From Glaciimonas sp. CA11.2 (lineage in GTDB: Bacteria; Pseudomonadota; Gammaproteobacteria; Burkholderiales; Burkholderiaceae_D), in NCBI RefSeq assembly GCF_034314045.1, contig NZ_JAVIWL010000001.1, positions 310,001-374,000 on the forward strand: a stretch of 64,000 nucleotides of DNA. Reading direction: 5' to 3'. The notes under the pieces were generated by a model. It ran no database searches and was not told where the DNA came from. It worked only from the letters and a program-made list of their open reading frames with translations. The position numbers and the translations under genes were made by a program. Below are positions 1-10,212 of the stretch, piece by piece. Each line of letters begins with the position of its first letter. Positions within the stretch are counted from its first letter, which is position 1.

Positions 1-240
1 GAAACCTTGCTCATATAACAGTTCGCGGATACGCCGAATCAACAATACTTCATGATGTTGATAATAACGACGATTACCGCGCCGCTTAACCGGCTTCAAT
101 TGCGTAAATTCCTGCTCCCAATAACGCAAAACGTGCGGTTTTACGCCACAAAGTTCACTTACTTCACCAATAGTGAAATAGCGCTTTGCAGGAATAGGCG
201 GCAAGACGATAACCTCAGATTTACTAATACGATCATTCAT
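1..240 (-). CDS. MerR-family transcriptional regulator, N-terminal part (cut by window edge)
   Basis: The reverse strand opens with ATG at 240 and runs off the window after 80 codons. The visible part contains a MerR-type winged-helix DNA-binding domain: a start like KRYFTIGEVSELCGVKPHVL, then RYWEQEF and a basic RRGNRRYY wing. It begins 8 bases after the ihfA stop, so the two are probably co-transcribed. A MerR-like gene behind ihfA is a recurring arrangement in Burkholderiales. The effector domain is outside the window, so the inducer cannot be named. Confidence 0.85.
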   Translation of the reverse strand, partial: MNDRISKSEVIVLPPIPAKRYFTIGEVSELCGVKPHVLRYWEQEFTQLKPVKRRGNRRYYQHHEVLLIRRIRELLYEQGF

Positions 241-248
241 GAATTAGC

Positions 249-662
249 TTAAAGAACGAGGGAAAAAGGTTGTTGCGAAGTCGCTTCGACCATGCCTTTA
301 AGCTTCTGACTGGCATGAAAAGTGACGACACGACGCGCGGAAATAGGAATCTCTTCACCGGTTTTAGGGTTACGACCAGGTCTTTGTGGCTTGTCACGTA
401 ATTGAAAATTACCGAAGCCTGATAACTTAACCGCTTCGCCGCGTTCCAACGCATTCCGCATTTCATCAAAAAAAGTTTCGACCATATCTTTGGCTTCACG
501 CTTGTTAAGGCCAACTTGTTCAAATAAAAGCTCCGCCAACTCGGCTTTTGTTAATGTCGGTAAATCTTTTTCAGCCTGCGAGCGCGCTTGTGCCTCGCGC
601 ATCGCCCGATTCAGATCAGCGTCCAATACCGATTCAAACTCAACTGCCTGCATATCGCTCAT
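249..662 (-). CDS. ihfA: Integration host factor subunit alpha (N-terminally extended)
   Basis: DNA-bending nucleoid protein that pairs with IHF-beta in recombination, replication and transcription. The core begins near residue 36 ([16 protein letters not shown]) and holds the HU/IHF signature [21 protein letters not shown] followed by the [11 protein letters not shown] arm. At 137 aa it is about 35 residues longer than E. coli IhfA (about 100 aa). The extra acidic and polar N-terminus is also seen in Burkholderiales homologues, so it is probably genuine. It is the distal part of the thrS-infC-rpmI-rplT-pheST block, as in enterobacteria. Confidence 0.95.
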   Translation of the reverse strand: MSDMQAVEFESVLDADLNRAMREAQARSQAEKDLPTLTKAELAELLFEQVGLNKREAKDMVETFFDEMRNALERGEAVKLSGFGNFQLRDKPQRPGRNPKTGEEIPISARRVVTFHASQKLKGMVEATSQQPFSLVL

Positions 663-815
663 TCTGCGTTCATTCCGTTGTTCTCACCCTGTTTTGCGAT
701 TCGCCACGTCAAAAAAACGAGCATTCTACTTATGCGACTTTTCAGCACGAACAGCTTCGTCATAGCGCCTCTCAGTCACGCACCTGGAGCTTACTTTAAA
801 GCATAGCCTTATTTT

Positions 816-844
816 CCAACCATAAAGATTAACTTTAAGGTTGG
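816..844. other. Stem-loop in the pheT-ihfA spacer
   Basis: The 309-base spacer 663-971 holds no convincing gene. Its one clear structure is an inverted repeat with 12-base arms (CCAACCATAAAG and CTTTAAGGTTGG), one mismatch and a 5-base loop. On the coding strand it is not followed by a T-run, so it is not a normal intrinsic terminator. It may be an RNA-processing or stability element separating pheST from ihfA expression. Confidence 0.4.
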
Positions 845-971
845 CTCAAAGCTGGCATGAAAAAACCTACCAACGACACTTACTACTGGCACAAACTTCA
901 CGTCAAAATGTAAGCCTACCAAATGTGTATTACCTGACAGGTTTTATGTTTTTTAACAATCCAGCGTTTGC

Positions 972-3398
972 TTAACTGCGCAATTTCGCGCCGTCAATCT
1001 TTCCAATTGCCGCAATCAAAGCGGTCATGGCAGCATCAACGGTATCGTCTTGAAGGGTGTTTTCAGTATCTTGCAAGGTAAACCGGAAAGCAAGACTTTT
1101 TTCGTCATTTTCTAATCCCTTGCCATGATATTCATCAAATAAAACAAAGGCTTGCAGAATTCGACAGGCGTTGTTAGTACTCTTTTCGGTGGCAAAAATA
1201 TCCAGCAAATCTTGCGCGGGAACACCTTGATTGACGACCACCGCGAGGTCCCGTACCACTGCCGGGAATTTAGAAATGTCGACGTACTTGGGAACTTCGC
1301 GTTGCTGTAAAGCCTCTACCGTAATCTCAAATACAACTGCCGCCAGCGGAAGGTCATATTTCTGCTGCAAGCGCGGATGCAGCTCACCAATGAATCCAAC
1401 GGCCTTGCCGTTCAACATGACCTGTGCCGAGCGGCCAGGATGCAAGGCCGGATGATCAATCTTAGCGAAGCGCAATATTGCCGGAGCGAATAAGGCCTCG
1501 AGATCTGCCTTTACATCATAAAAATCGACGACGCGGCTAACCTGTCCCCATTGCTCTTCAGCGTAGGGACCGTACGCCAGACCAGCGACATGTTTCTGTT
1601 GATCGAACCCTGCGACTGCTAACGCGCCGTCCTGGCTATCTACGTTACGCAAAAATACGGTACCAGATTCAAAAATACGGACGCGACTCACTTTACGGTT
1701 CAAGTTGTATTTCACATTTGCGACCAAACTGGCGATCAATGAAGAACGCATCACGCTCATCTGACTAGCGATAGGATTGATCAGTTTGATTGGTTGCACG
1801 TTAGCCGCAAAGTCAACTTCCCAGGCTTCTTCGACAAAGCTAAAGTTAATCACTTCCTGATAGTCCAGCGCGGCTAGCTTATGGCTGATTGCGAACAAAG
1901 AGCGCGTATTTTCAGGCGCAATAAACATTTCATTCGGCGCAACCGGCGGCAATGCAGGTATATTTTCAAAACCGTACACGCGCACGATCTCTTCGATCAG
2001 GTCTTCTTCAATTTCGATATCGAAACGGTAGGACGGCGGTGTAACCGAAAAAATACCCGGCTCTTGCGTAAACGTCAGATTAAGGCGTGTAAAAATATCC
2101 GCTATCAGTGCATCGGTCAGCGGCACACCAATCACCTTCACAGCGCGAGCGGTGCGAACGGTGACGGGCAAGCGTAACGGCAAGTTAATTTTTTGGTCGT
2201 CAACAGGACCGACTTTGGTATCGCCGTTGCCGCAAATTTCGATGAGCAACGCTGTGATCCGTTCGATATGTTCAACCGTGGTCGCAAAATCAACGCCCCG
2301 TTCAAAACGATGCCCGGCATCTGTGGAAAAATTAAACCGGCGTGCGCGTCCCTGAATCGCTTGCGGAAACCAAAACGCTGCTTCGAGATAAATGTTCTGC
2401 GTCTCCAACGAAACAGCGGTCGCGTCACCACCCATGATACCGGCCAGCGATTCGATTTGCTGTTCGTCTGCAATAACGCCAATCCACTCATCAACACTAA
2501 CGGTATTGCCGTTTAACAGCTTGAGTGACTCACCCGTTTTTCCCCAACGTACATCAAGAATGCCATGGATTTTATCCAGATCAAACACGTGGGTCGGACG
2601 ACCGAGTTCCAGCATTACATAATTGGAGATATCCACCAGTGCCGATATCGAGCGTTGACCGCTGCGTTCCAGACGTTGCTTCATCCATTGCGGCGTCGCA
2701 GCCCTGGCATTCAAACCGCGAATAACGCGGCCCGAAAAACGGCCGCATAAATCTGGTGCCGAAATAGTGACCGGCAATACTTCTGAAATATTGGCGCTTA
2801 CTGCCTGGTAAGCTGGATGCTTAAGTTCGGTGCCGGTTAATGCAGACACTTCGCGCGCCACGCCCAATACGGAAAGGCAATCGGCCTTATTCGGCGTCAG
2901 TTTAATCGTGAATTTCAGATCATTCAGCTCATAATAATCACGAAAATTCATTCCTACTGAAGCATCGCCGGGCAATTCCAGCAGACCTTCGTTTTCTTCG
3001 GATAATTTCAGTTCACGGGCCGAACACAACATGCCGTGCGATTCAACTCCACGCAACTCGCCCACTTTGATTTCAAAAGGTTTGCCGTCAGCACCCGGCG
3101 GCAGCATGGCTCCCGGCATCGCGCACGGCACTTTAAGGCCAGCGCGAACGTTCGATGCGCCGCACACGATTGTCAACGCAGTGCCGGTTCCAACATCGAC
3201 CTGACACACATTGAGTCGGTCTGCGTTCGGATGTTTGGCGATGTCTAACACGTGGCCAACCACGACATTCGTGAACGGCGGCGCAACCGGCGCGACCTCT
3301 TCTACTTCGAGGCCTGACATCGTCAGCAAGTGGGATAATTCGTCCGAAGTCATGCTCGGATTGACCATTGTACGCAGCCAGCTTTCAGAGAATTGCAT
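972..3398 (-). CDS. pheT: Phenylalanine-tRNA ligase beta subunit
   Basis: Beta chain of the heterotetrameric PheRS that charges tRNA-Phe. The 808 aa match the usual bacterial length. Visible parts are the N-terminal tRNA-binding EMAP-like domain (about residues 40-150, with [15 protein letters not shown] and MPGAML), the B3/B4 editing region, the B5 domain, a catalytic-like core, and a C-terminal anticodon-binding ferredoxin-fold domain containing [16 protein letters not shown]. It follows pheS by 100 bases in the same orientation and is surely co-expressed with it. Confidence 0.97.
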   Translation of the reverse strand: MQFSESWLRTMVNPSMTSDELSHLLTMSGLEVEEVAPVAPPFTNVVVGHVLDIAKHPNADRLNVCQVDVGTGTALTIVCGASNVRAGLKVPCAMPGAMLPPGADGKPFEIKVGELRGVESHGMLCSARELKLSEENEGLLELPGDASVGMNFRDYYELNDLKFTIKLTPNKADCLSVLGVAREVSALTGTELKHPAYQAVSANISEVLPVTISAPDLCGRFSGRVIRGLNARAATPQWMKQRLERSGQRSISALVDISNYVMLELGRPTHVFDLDKIHGILDVRWGKTGESLKLLNGNTVSVDEWIGVIADEQQIESLAGIMGGDATAVSLETQNIYLEAAFWFPQAIQGRARRFNFSTDAGHRFERGVDFATTVEHIERITALLIEICGNGDTKVGPVDDQKINLPLRLPVTVRTARAVKVIGVPLTDALIADIFTRLNLTFTQEPGIFSVTPPSYRFDIEIEEDLIEEIVRVYGFENIPALPPVAPNEMFIAPENTRSLFAISHKLAALDYQEVINFSFVEEAWEVDFAANVQPIKLINPIASQMSVMRSSLIASLVANVKYNLNRKVSRVRIFESGTVFLRNVDSQDGALAVAGFDQQKHVAGLAYGPYAEEQWGQVSRVVDFYDVKADLEALFAPAILRFAKIDHPALHPGRSAQVMLNGKAVGFIGELHPRLQQKYDLPLAAVVFEITVEALQQREVPKYVDISKFPAVVRDLAVVVNQGVPAQDLLDIFATEKSTNNACRILQAFVLFDEYHGKGLENDEKSLAFRFTLQDTENTLQDDTVDAAMTALIAAIGKIDGAKLRS

Positions 3399-3428
3399 AG
3401 TAAACCTTCAAAAACCTTTCATCATGGA

Positions 3429-3482
3429 AGACTCGGATCAGCTTGCTCGCCATGAAGGCGGCACATAGCATCCGAGACGTCT
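3429..3482. repeat. Inverted repeat in the pheS-pheT spacer
   Basis: CTCGGAT at 3432-3438 and ATCCGAG at 3470-3476 form a perfect 7-bp stem. Flanking AGAC and GTCT can extend it across a small bulge. No T-run follows. It could form in the pheST transcript and adjust the relative yield or stability of the two cistrons. The role is inference. Confidence 0.35.
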
Positions 3483-3498
3483 TGGGCGAGCGCGATTT

Positions 3499-4515
3499 CT
3501 AATTAAATTGCTTTAAAAAGCGCAAATCGCCTTCGTAAAATAGACGCAAGTCGCTGATCCCGTAACGCAACATTGTCAAGCGCTCGAGACCTGAGCCGAA
3601 CGCAAAACCGATAAACTGCTCAGGGTCAAGACCCATATTGCGCACAACGCTCGGGTGAACCTGACCTGCACCGGACACTTCTAACCAACGCCCTTTTAGT
3701 GCGCCACTGCCAAATGCGATATCGATTTCGGCCGATGGTTCGGTGAAAGGAAAATAAGAAGGTCGGAAGCGGACTTGTAAATCGTCGGTTTCGAAAAACG
3801 CTTTGACGAAATTCAGGTACACGCCCTTTAGGTCGGCAAAACTGATATCTTCAGCGATCCACAAACCTTCAACCTGATGAAACATCGGCGAATGGGTAGC
3901 ATCACTGTCCACACGATAAGTGCGACCGGGTGCGATTACTTTGATCGGTGGCTTGTTCATGCGCGCATAGCGTACCTGCATCGGACTGGTATGCGTACGC
4001 AATAGCAACGGCTTGCCTTGTGTGTCATTGCCTTCGATGTAGAAGGTATCCTGCATTGAGCGCGCAGGATGATTTTCCGGGCTATTCAATGCGGTAAAGT
4101 TAGTCCAATCTGTTTCGATTTCGGGACCGTCGGCCACATCAAAACCAATCGACCGGAAAATTTCTTCAACCCGTTCCCAGGTCCGCATCACGGGATGAAT
4201 TCCGCCAACGCCACGACCACGACCAGGCAAAGTCACGTCAATTGCCTCGGCATTCAAACGGACTTGCATCTGCGCGTCTGCCAGCGCATCACGGCGCGCG
4301 GTCAGCGCGTTCTCGATCTGCTGTTTGGCGACATTGATCACGGCACCTTGCACTTTACGTTCGTCCGGTCCGAGCTTGCCCAGACCTTTCATTTGCTCGG
4401 TAATTTGACCGGTTTTGCCAAGATATTTGGCTTTGGCGTTTTCCAGCGCAGCCGCATCAATTGCGGCAATAAAATCAGCCTGGGCTTGCGTTACAAGTTG
4501 TTCTAGGGAGTTCAT
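3499..4515 (-). CDS. pheS: Phenylalanine-tRNA ligase alpha subunit
   Basis: Catalytic alpha chain of PheRS, 338 aa, normal for bacteria. The N-terminal coiled-coil arm (about residues 1-90) is followed by a class II synthetase core. Motif 2 is visible as [21 protein letters not shown] and motif 3 near the C-terminus as [15 protein letters not shown]. The start is the ATG at 4515. It lies 394 bases downstream of rplT with a terminator-like hairpin between them, so pheST may have its own promoter or be attenuated, as in E. coli. Confidence 0.97.
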   Translation of the reverse strand: MNSLEQLVTQAQADFIAAIDAAALENAKAKYLGKTGQITEQMKGLGKLGPDERKVQGAVINVAKQQIENALTARRDALADAQMQVRLNAEAIDVTLPGRGRGVGGIHPVMRTWERVEEIFRSIGFDVADGPEIETDWTNFTALNSPENHPARSMQDTFYIEGNDTQGKPLLLRTHTSPMQVRYARMNKPPIKVIAPGRTYRVDSDATHSPMFHQVEGLWIAEDISFADLKGVYLNFVKAFFETDDLQVRFRPSYFPFTEPSAEIDIAFGSGALKGRWLEVSGAGQVHPSVVRNMGLDPEQFIGFAFGSGLERLTMLRYGISDLRLFYEGDLRFLKQFN

Positions 4516-4799
4516 GCAGTTTTTCCTGCTCCAATGGGAAGCCGAAAAATTCCAATAAGCATTAGTAATGAAGGGGAGAAATTAAAAAAGTGTTTAAATA
4601 ACGGCGTTATCCGCATCCACTGCGTTACACCTATCGTCAAATTGCCAAGGGCATTCAGGCGGCGTAACAACACACTTTTAATCTATCCACACTCTCATTT
4701 CCAAAGCAAACGGGAACAAGAAACCATTAAAAATTCAGCAAAGACAAACGAATGAAATCGTATTCGATACAGAATAAAATGGCAGTTAAAAAACACAAA

Positions 4800-4828
4800 C
4801 GGGGCATAAGGTATACACCTCTGCCCCG
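4800..4828 (-). terminator. Terminator or attenuator between rplT and pheS
   Basis: On the reverse strand a 7-bp stem (CGGGGCA with TGCCCCG) has an inner AGGT/ACCT stem and is followed by GTTTGTGTTTTTT. It lies about 80 bases after the rplT stop. It could end the infC-rpmI-rplT transcript or act as an attenuator for pheST. A hyphenated palindrome TGAGGT-G-ACCTCA at 4865-4877 just upstream could compete with it. The rest of 4516-4799 is A/T-rich and shows no gene. Confidence 0.65.
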
Positions 4829-4909
4829 CTCGGGATTGCGCATGCTTCATAAATTAAAGTTACCTGAGGTGACCTCAACTCAGCTGCACTAGCAAAACTA
4901 CGTCGTTAA

Positions 4910-5269
4910 TTACGCAGCGATGATGGCTTTAACTTGATTGACAATCGCAGCAAACGCTGGCTTGTCCATCACTGCCATATCGGCCAGGACTTTACGGTCC
5001 AGTTCGATAGAGGCACGTTTCAGACCATTCATGAATACGCTGTATGTAACGCCATGCTCACGAGAAGCGGCGTTAATACGGGCGATCCACAATGCACGGA
5101 AGACGCGCTTCTTGTTACGACGATCGCGATACGCGTATTGACCAGCGCGCATAACTGCTTGCTTGGCAACACGGTAAACTTTACTGCGGCGACCGCGGTA
5201 ACCCTTAGCAAGGGCTAGAACTTTTTTATGACGGGCACGAGCTGTAACCCCACGTTTTACTCTAGGCAT
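4910..5269 (-). CDS. rplT: 50S ribosomal protein L20
   Basis: Ribosomal protein binding 23S rRNA, needed early in 50S assembly. The 119 aa are typical. The start [18 protein letters not shown] and the motif [15 protein letters not shown] are diagnostic. It sits 23 bases after rpmI in the conserved infC-rpmI-rplT operon. In E. coli L20 represses this operon translationally. Whether that happens here cannot be read from sequence alone. Confidence 0.98.
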   Translation of the reverse strand: MPRVKRGVTARARHKKVLALAKGYRGRRSKVYRVAKQAVMRAGQYAYRDRRNKKRVFRALWIARINAASREHGVTYSVFMNGLKRASIELDRKVLADMAVMDKPAFAAIVNQVKAIIAA

Positions 5270-5292
5270 AGTAACTCCTTAATAGTGTGAGG

Positions 5293-5490
5293 TTATGAGT
5301 TCGGCAACATTGCGCGGACGGATACCATGTTTGTTTCATGGACACCGACTGAACCACGCAAATTACGTTTGGTCTTGGTTGTTTTTTTGGTCAGGATGTG
5401 ACGTTTGAACGCTTGACCGCGCTTAACAGTTCCACCCGGACGGACGCGAAAGCGCTTCTTAGCACCGCTTTTCGTTTTCATTTTTGGCAT
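5293..5490 (-). CDS. rpmI: 50S ribosomal protein L35
   Basis: A 65-aa basic ribosomal protein beginning [14 protein letters not shown], the hallmark of L35. The open frame extends 34 codons further upstream, but family length and an AAGGA about 12 bases upstream place the start at ATG 5490. It lies between infC and rplT as in most bacteria. Confidence 0.97.
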   Translation of the reverse strand: MPKMKTKSGAKKRFRVRPGGTVKRGQAFKRHILTKKTTKTKRNLRGSVGVHETNMVSVRAMLPNS

Positions 5491-5733
5491 GATTCTATCT
5501 GTCCTTAAGGACAGCTCCTTTTTTAACATGATTGTAGGTGGCAACAATCGTTGCACTTGTATGCCTACTCTCACTTGTTTAAACCTGACCACCCAATTCC
5601 GTGACCAGATTTTGCAACGGAATCAAGTCCGTTGCTTTTGGATCGGGCGGGCGATAAATCGGTCACCTGATCACAAAATTTGAAAAGAAATGCAATCAAC
5701 GGAGTCATCCGAATCATTCACTCCTTCTTTGTA

Positions 5734-6255
5734 TTATTTCTTTTTCTTAGGGCCAATGATCATGATCATCTGGCGCCCTTCCATCTTAGGCCACTGCTCA
5801 ACTTGTCCGAACGGCTCAAGATCAGATTTAAGGCGTTCCAACATGCGCACACCGATATCCTGGTGGGCCATTTCACGACCGCGAAAACGCAGGGTGATTT
5901 TGGTTTTATCGCCGTCTTCAAGAAACTTGGTCAAATTGCGCAGTTTGATGCCGTAATCGCCATCATCGGTACCCGGACGGAATTTAACTTCCTTGACCAG
6001 AATAACCTTCTGTTTCAATTTGGCTTCGTGGGCTTTCTTCTGTTCCTGGTATTTAAACTTACCATAGTCCATCAGACGCGCAACGGGAGGCTGAGCAGTC
6101 GGCGCAATTTCCACCAGATCTACGTTAGCTTCTTCAGCCAGACGAAAGGCTTCCGCCAACGAAACGATACCGAGCGGTTCGTTTTCGACGCCGCTTAGAC
6201 GCAATTCAGGTGCTGTTACTTCACCATTTATGCGATGTGACTTGTCCGTAGCTAT
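5734..6255 (-). CDS. infC: Translation initiation factor IF-3, probable AUA start
   Basis: IF-3 proofreads initiator tRNA and start codons and prevents premature 50S joining. The protein has the two-domain IF-3 layout with [26 protein letters not shown] and the C-terminal [11 protein letters not shown]. No ATG, GTG or TTG in frame covers the conserved N-terminus. The first candidate is a TTG at 6204, which would cut off [16 protein letters not shown]. Extending the frame gives AUA at 6255 with AAGGAAA about 7 bases upstream, making a 173-aa product of normal length. Rare start codons in infC are known to mediate autoregulation by IF-3 (AUU in E. coli). Confidence 0.9.
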   Translation of the reverse strand: MATDKSHRINGEVTAPELRLSGVENEPLGIVSLAEAFRLAEEANVDLVEIAPTAQPPVARLMDYGKFKYQEQKKAHEAKLKQKVILVKEVKFRPGTDDGDYGIKLRNLTKFLEDGDKTKITLRFRGREMAHQDIGVRMLERLKSDLEPFGQVEQWPKMEGRQMIMIIGPKKKK

Positions 6256-6314
6256 TGCAGTTTCCTTTAAAAATCAAATAGATAAGCCGTGCTTCCACGC
6301 TTTGGGTTTTCCGT

Positions 6315-8222
6315 TCAGGCTTTGGTTTCGACCTCAATTTTAAGGCGTTCTACCAATGCGTCAATTGACATGACACCTAAATCGACATTACCCCGCGCAC
6401 GCACGGCCACTGTATTTGCATCACGCTCCTTATCACCAATAACGAGGATATAGGGCGGTTTTTGCAAAGAATGCTGGCGTATTTTATAGGTAATCTTCTC
6501 ATTACGCAAATCTGCCTCTACTCTAAATCCTTGTTTCTTCAGCGTTTGTGCAACACTTTGCACGTATTCCGACTGTGCATCCGAGATATTCAAAATAACA
6601 ACCTGAACCGGTGCCAGCCATAAAGGCATCGCGCCAGCGTGGTTTTCAATCAAAATACCAATGAAACGCTCCAACGAACCTACAATCGCCCGATGCAACA
6701 TGACCGGAACCTTGCGATTGTTATCTTCTGTCACATATTCCGCGCCCAAACGACCAGGCATTGAGAAATCGACCTGCATCGTGCCACATTGCCATGAGCG
6801 ACCAATAGAGTCTTTCAGATGATATTCAATCTTCGGACCATAAAACGCACCCTCACCCGGCAATTCCTCCCAAGTGGTTCCTGACGCACGCAGAGCGTCG
6901 CGTAGTGCGTCCTCAGCCTTGTCCCACACATCATCTTCACCGACGCGTTTTTCCGGTCGCAGGGCTAGTTTGACCGCGACTTCGGTAAAACCGAATCGAT
7001 CATAGACTTCACGTACCACTTTATCAAAAGCCGCAACTTCGCTCTGGACCTGATCTTCGGTACAGAAAATATGACCATCATCTTGCGTAAAGCCGCGCAC
7101 ACGCATCATGCCGTGCAAAGCGCCGGACGGTTCGTTGCGATGGCATTGACCAAACTCGCCAAAGCGCAGCGGCAAATCGCGATAGCTATGCAGTGTAGAG
7201 TTAAATATTTCGACATGGCCCGGGCAGTTCATCGGCTTCAGCGCATAGCTGCGATTTTCCGATTCAGTTGTGAACATATTGTCACGGTAATTTTCCCAGT
7301 GCCCGGTTCTTTCCCACAACGAACGATCCAGAATCTGTGGTGCCTTTACTTCCTGATAACCATTATCTTGATAGACACGGCGCATGAACTGCTCAACTTG
7401 TTGCCAGATAGTCCATCCTTTTGGATGCCAGAAAATCAAACCTGGCGCCTCTTCCTGCATATGGAATAAATCTAAAGCGCGGCCTAGTTTGCGGTGATCG
7501 CGCTTTTCTGCCTCTTCCAGCATGTGCAAATAGGCTTCCTGATCTTCTTTTTTAGTCCACGCAGTGCCGTATACCCGTTGCAGCATTTCATTTTTAGCAT
7601 CACCACGCCAGTAAGCGCCCGCTAACTTCATCAATTTGAAGACTTTTAGCTTGCCGGTAGAAGGTACGTGCGGACCGCGGCACAAGTCGGTGAACGACCC
7701 TTCGGTATAGAGCGAAACCTCTTGATCAGCCGGAATTGATTCGATCAACTCAGCCTTATACGCCTCACCAATTGACTTGAAGTAAGCGACCGCTTCGTCA
7801 CGTGGCAATACCCGGCGTGTCACTGGCTCGTCTTTTTTTGCCAGTTCTGCCATTTTCTTTTCGATGACAACCAAGTCTTCCGGAGTGAACGGGCGTTTAT
7901 ATGCGAAGTCGTAATAGAAGCCATTTTCAATCACCGGACCAATAGTCACTTGCGCGTCGGGGAATAACTCTTTGACTGCATAGGCCAACAGATGGGCGGT
8001 CGAATGGCGAATCACATCAAGGCCCTCGGCATCTTTGTCGGTAATGATGGCCAAGGCGACGTCGCGCTCAATCAGATATGAGGTATCAACGACGACGCCA
8101 TCGACTTTACCTGCTAACGCGGCTTTTGCCAGGCCTGTACCAATACTTGCGGCCACTTGGGCGACTGTCAGTGGCGCATCGAATTGACGCTGTGAACCAT
8201 CGGGAAGTGTAACTGATACCAT
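6315..8222 (-). CDS. thrS: Threonine-tRNA ligase
   Basis: Charges tRNA-Thr. About 635 aa: an N-terminal TGS domain ([21 protein letters not shown]), an editing domain with [11 protein letters not shown], and a class II core with [26 protein letters not shown] and [11 protein letters not shown], which carry the zinc and active-site residues, then the anticodon-binding domain. The frame allows ATG at 8243 or 8234. I prefer 8222 because GGAG sits 6 bases upstream and homologues begin MVSVTLPDG. Upstream lies a Thr-rich leader peptide and terminator. Confidence 0.96.
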   Translation of the reverse strand: MVSVTLPDGSQRQFDAPLTVAQVAASIGTGLAKAALAGKVDGVVVDTSYLIERDVALAIITDKDAEGLDVIRHSTAHLLAYAVKELFPDAQVTIGPVIENGFYYDFAYKRPFTPEDLVVIEKKMAELAKKDEPVTRRVLPRDEAVAYFKSIGEAYKAELIESIPADQEVSLYTEGSFTDLCRGPHVPSTGKLKVFKLMKLAGAYWRGDAKNEMLQRVYGTAWTKKEDQEAYLHMLEEAEKRDHRKLGRALDLFHMQEEAPGLIFWHPKGWTIWQQVEQFMRRVYQDNGYQEVKAPQILDRSLWERTGHWENYRDNMFTTESENRSYALKPMNCPGHVEIFNSTLHSYRDLPLRFGEFGQCHRNEPSGALHGMMRVRGFTQDDGHIFCTEDQVQSEVAAFDKVVREVYDRFGFTEVAVKLALRPEKRVGEDDVWDKAEDALRDALRASGTTWEELPGEGAFYGPKIEYHLKDSIGRSWQCGTMQVDFSMPGRLGAEYVTEDNNRKVPVMLHRAIVGSLERFIGILIENHAGAMPLWLAPVQVVILNISDAQSEYVQSVAQTLKKQGFRVEADLRNEKITYKIRQHSLQKPPYILVIGDKERDANTVAVRARGNVDLGVMSIDALVERLKIEVETKA

Positions 8223-8310
8223 TTTGAACTCCATATCGATCATCGCTCTACATTCAGCGATGCCATATTAAATAAAATAAATTGATGAATAATGGTCAAA
8301 AATGCAGACG

Positions 8311-8333
8311 AAAAAAAACGCGGACCAGCCGCG
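8311..8333 (-). terminator. Attenuator terminator in the thrS leader
   Basis: On the reverse strand CGCGG-CTGGT-CCGCG (8333-8319) forms a 5-bp GC stem followed by eight T residues. It lies between the Thr-rich leader peptide and the thrS start. The first arm (GCGCGG, 8334-8329) can instead pair with CTGCGC (8376-8371) inside the leader coding region. That gives a mutually exclusive antiterminator. Confidence 0.75.
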
Positions 8334-8360
8334 CTTTCTCAACAATGAAAAAGACCTCGA

Positions 8361-8402
8361 CTAGTGTCGCGCGCAGATTGCGGTGGTAGTTCGCGGTGTC
8401 AT
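8361..8402 (-). CDS. thrS leader peptide (13 aa, Thr-rich)
   Basis: ATG at 8402 opens a 13-codon frame encoding MTPRTTTAICARH and ending in TAG. Four of 13 residues are Thr, three of them consecutive (ACT ACC ACC), and one is Ile. AAAGG lies about 10 bases upstream of the ATG. A GC stem plus T8 follows 27 bases after the stop. This is the architecture of amino-acid operon attenuators. Stalling at Thr codons for lack of charged tRNA-Thr would favour the antiterminator and raise thrS expression. The mechanism is inferred from layout. Confidence 0.75.
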   Translation of the reverse strand: MTPRTTTAICARH

Positions 8403-8483
8403 AACCAGGATGCCTTTCTCGCTCTTACAGATATTGTTTCGTGTTTTGACTGCTGTGATGGTCTAAAGCCTGCAGATTGACGG

Positions 8484-8492
8484 ATGATACCA
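8484..8492 (-). promoter_or_regulatory. thrS: Candidate extended -10 promoter of the thrS leader
   Basis: Reverse-strand TGGTATCAT matches an extended -10 element (TGnTATNAT). It would start transcription about 75 bases before the leader peptide. No good -35 is visible. The rest of 8403-8652 holds no other recognisable gene. Confidence 0.35.
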
Positions 8493-8652
8493 GAAAACCA
8501 CCGCAATATGGGTAGCTGCGCATCAGCCGTCCAACGAGCGATAAGCGGCGGACGTATCGTTTTAGTCGACTATTTGCCGTTTAAGCCTCATCTGCGATGT
8601 AGAGCGAGCCAATGGTAAATCACCCACTTAACGACTTATCAAGTTTACACCT

Positions 8653-10152
8653 TTATTTTGGTACGTTACTCGCTACGACTGATTTGGCGTCATCTGTACG
8701 ATTCCACCAACCGCCTCCCAATGCCTGAAATAACGCTGCGGTGTCAGCAAAACGGGCCGCTTGCGCCTGCGCCAGATTGATAATCGCTTGCTGATAGATT
8801 AGCTGCGCGGTCAACAGCGTTTGCGGACTGGTTGCGCCTAGTTGCACTGATTTTCGAGAAATTTCCAGACTTTGCGCTGCCGCCCGTTCTGCCGCCAATT
8901 GCGCTTTAAGCGTTTGGGCGTCATATTGAAGCGCGCGCAAACTATCGGCAACATTTTGAAAAGCAAGAATCACAGTACTACGATATTGCGCAGCAGCTTG
9001 CTCAAACAGCGCCTCAGAGGCCCGCTTTTTATGGAGCAGCGCGCCGCCCGAAAACAACGGTTGCGTCAGTCCTCCGGCTAATCCCCAAAATCCGGTTCCA
9101 CCCGTAAATAAATTACCGAGCTGACTTGCCGAACTCCCGATATTGGCACTCAACGTTATTTGCGGCAGCATATTTGCTGTCGCCACGCCTACCGCCGCTG
9201 ACGCCGCATGCAACTGCTCCTCTGCAGCACGCACGTCTGGTCGTTGCCGTACCAGATTTGATGGCAGACTCACTGGCAATTGCTGAGGCAAACTTAATTG
9301 TGACAAAACGAATTTTTCATCCAATTCATCACTTGGGAAGCGCCCCGCCAACGCAGTCAATCGATCACGTTGCTGAGACAATGCATTTTGTAAAGGAGGC
9401 AAAGTAGCCTGCGTCTGCGCCAGTGCCGCATTTTGGATAGATACGTCAGCCAGCGCCACATCACCCAGTTTGTACTGACGTTGCAATAAATCCAGCAATT
9501 TAGTCTGCATGCGGATGACGTACTGGGCCGCAGCGATTTGCGCCCGTAAGGACGCCTCCTGAACAGCTGCTGCGACCACATTTGAAGTCAGCGTCAAATA
9601 AGCCGCTTCGAGCTGAAAGCGTTGCTGTGCCGCCTGTGCTTGCAAGTTTTCGACCTGACGCCGATTACCGCCAAAAACATCCAGGTTGTAAGACACATTG
9701 AGCTGTGCCGTATGCAGATTAAAGACCGGCGTTTCCGACTGAATCGGCGTCGTCGGCACCTTCTGACGCGTCGGCGTGAAGCTCGCATCAACAGTCGGGA
9801 AAAAGCTTCCACGCTGCGCCACGACTTGCTCTTCCGCCGCCCGCAAAGCAGCTTGCGCCGACTGCAAATCCGGGCTGGCCTTCAATGCCTGTGCAATCAC
9901 CGTATTCAAGGGCGCTGACTGAAATAACGTCCACCATTGCGCCGGAATATCCATACCGGCTACAAATTGCTGTTCGGTCCCACCCATTGTCTCGGCAGAA
10001 ACGGTTTTAGTTTGTAAAGGCTCTTTGGAATAGCCTTGCACCGATGGTGCGTCGGGCTGCCTAAAGTCAGGGCCAACTGCGCAACCGGCCAACACCATGG
10101 CGACTGCCAATAACGGAGGACTTGCGAGAGACTGCAACGTACATTTTTTCAT
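8653..10152 (-). CDS. Outer-membrane efflux lipoprotein, NodT/OprM type
   Basis: Outer-membrane channel of a tripartite efflux pump. A lipoprotein signal ends in LAGC (Cys about residue 24), followed by AVGPDFRQPD, the classic start of NodT-family factors. The remaining roughly 475 residues contain two TolC-type coiled-coil repeats, including LPSNLVRQRPDVRAAEEQL. At 499 aa the length is normal. It is the last gene of the adaptor-pump-channel operon, 60 bases behind the RND pump. The substrate is set by the pump, probably metal ions. Confidence 0.93.
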   Translation of the reverse strand: MKKCTLQSLASPPLLAVAMVLAGCAVGPDFRQPDAPSVQGYSKEPLQTKTVSAETMGGTEQQFVAGMDIPAQWWTLFQSAPLNTVIAQALKASPDLQSAQAALRAAEEQVVAQRGSFFPTVDASFTPTRQKVPTTPIQSETPVFNLHTAQLNVSYNLDVFGGNRRQVENLQAQAAQQRFQLEAAYLTLTSNVVAAAVQEASLRAQIAAAQYVIRMQTKLLDLLQRQYKLGDVALADVSIQNAALAQTQATLPPLQNALSQQRDRLTALAGRFPSDELDEKFVLSQLSLPQQLPVSLPSNLVRQRPDVRAAEEQLHAASAAVGVATANMLPQITLSANIGSSASQLGNLFTGGTGFWGLAGGLTQPLFSGGALLHKKRASEALFEQAAAQYRSTVILAFQNVADSLRALQYDAQTLKAQLAAERAAAQSLEISRKSVQLGATSPQTLLTAQLIYQQAIINLAQAQAARFADTAALFQALGGGWWNRTDDAKSVVASNVPK

Positions 10153-10212
10153 GATTTAACCTATTCAATCTTTGGCCGTACTCCGGCTCAACGATCTATT
10201 TTTGTTAATCGA

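Noticed and set aside
4707..4850. Phe-rich 46-codon frame across the rplT-pheS hairpin as a true leader peptide
   Set aside because: Most Phe codons come from the terminator T-run and following T-rich DNA and lie after the hairpin, not before it. No ribosome site is visible. Kept only as a weak remark in the findings.
9594..9812. Arg-rich 72-codon minus-strand frame inside the outer-membrane channel gene
   Set aside because: Out-of-frame reading of the channel gene. Arg-rich nonsense with no homology cue.
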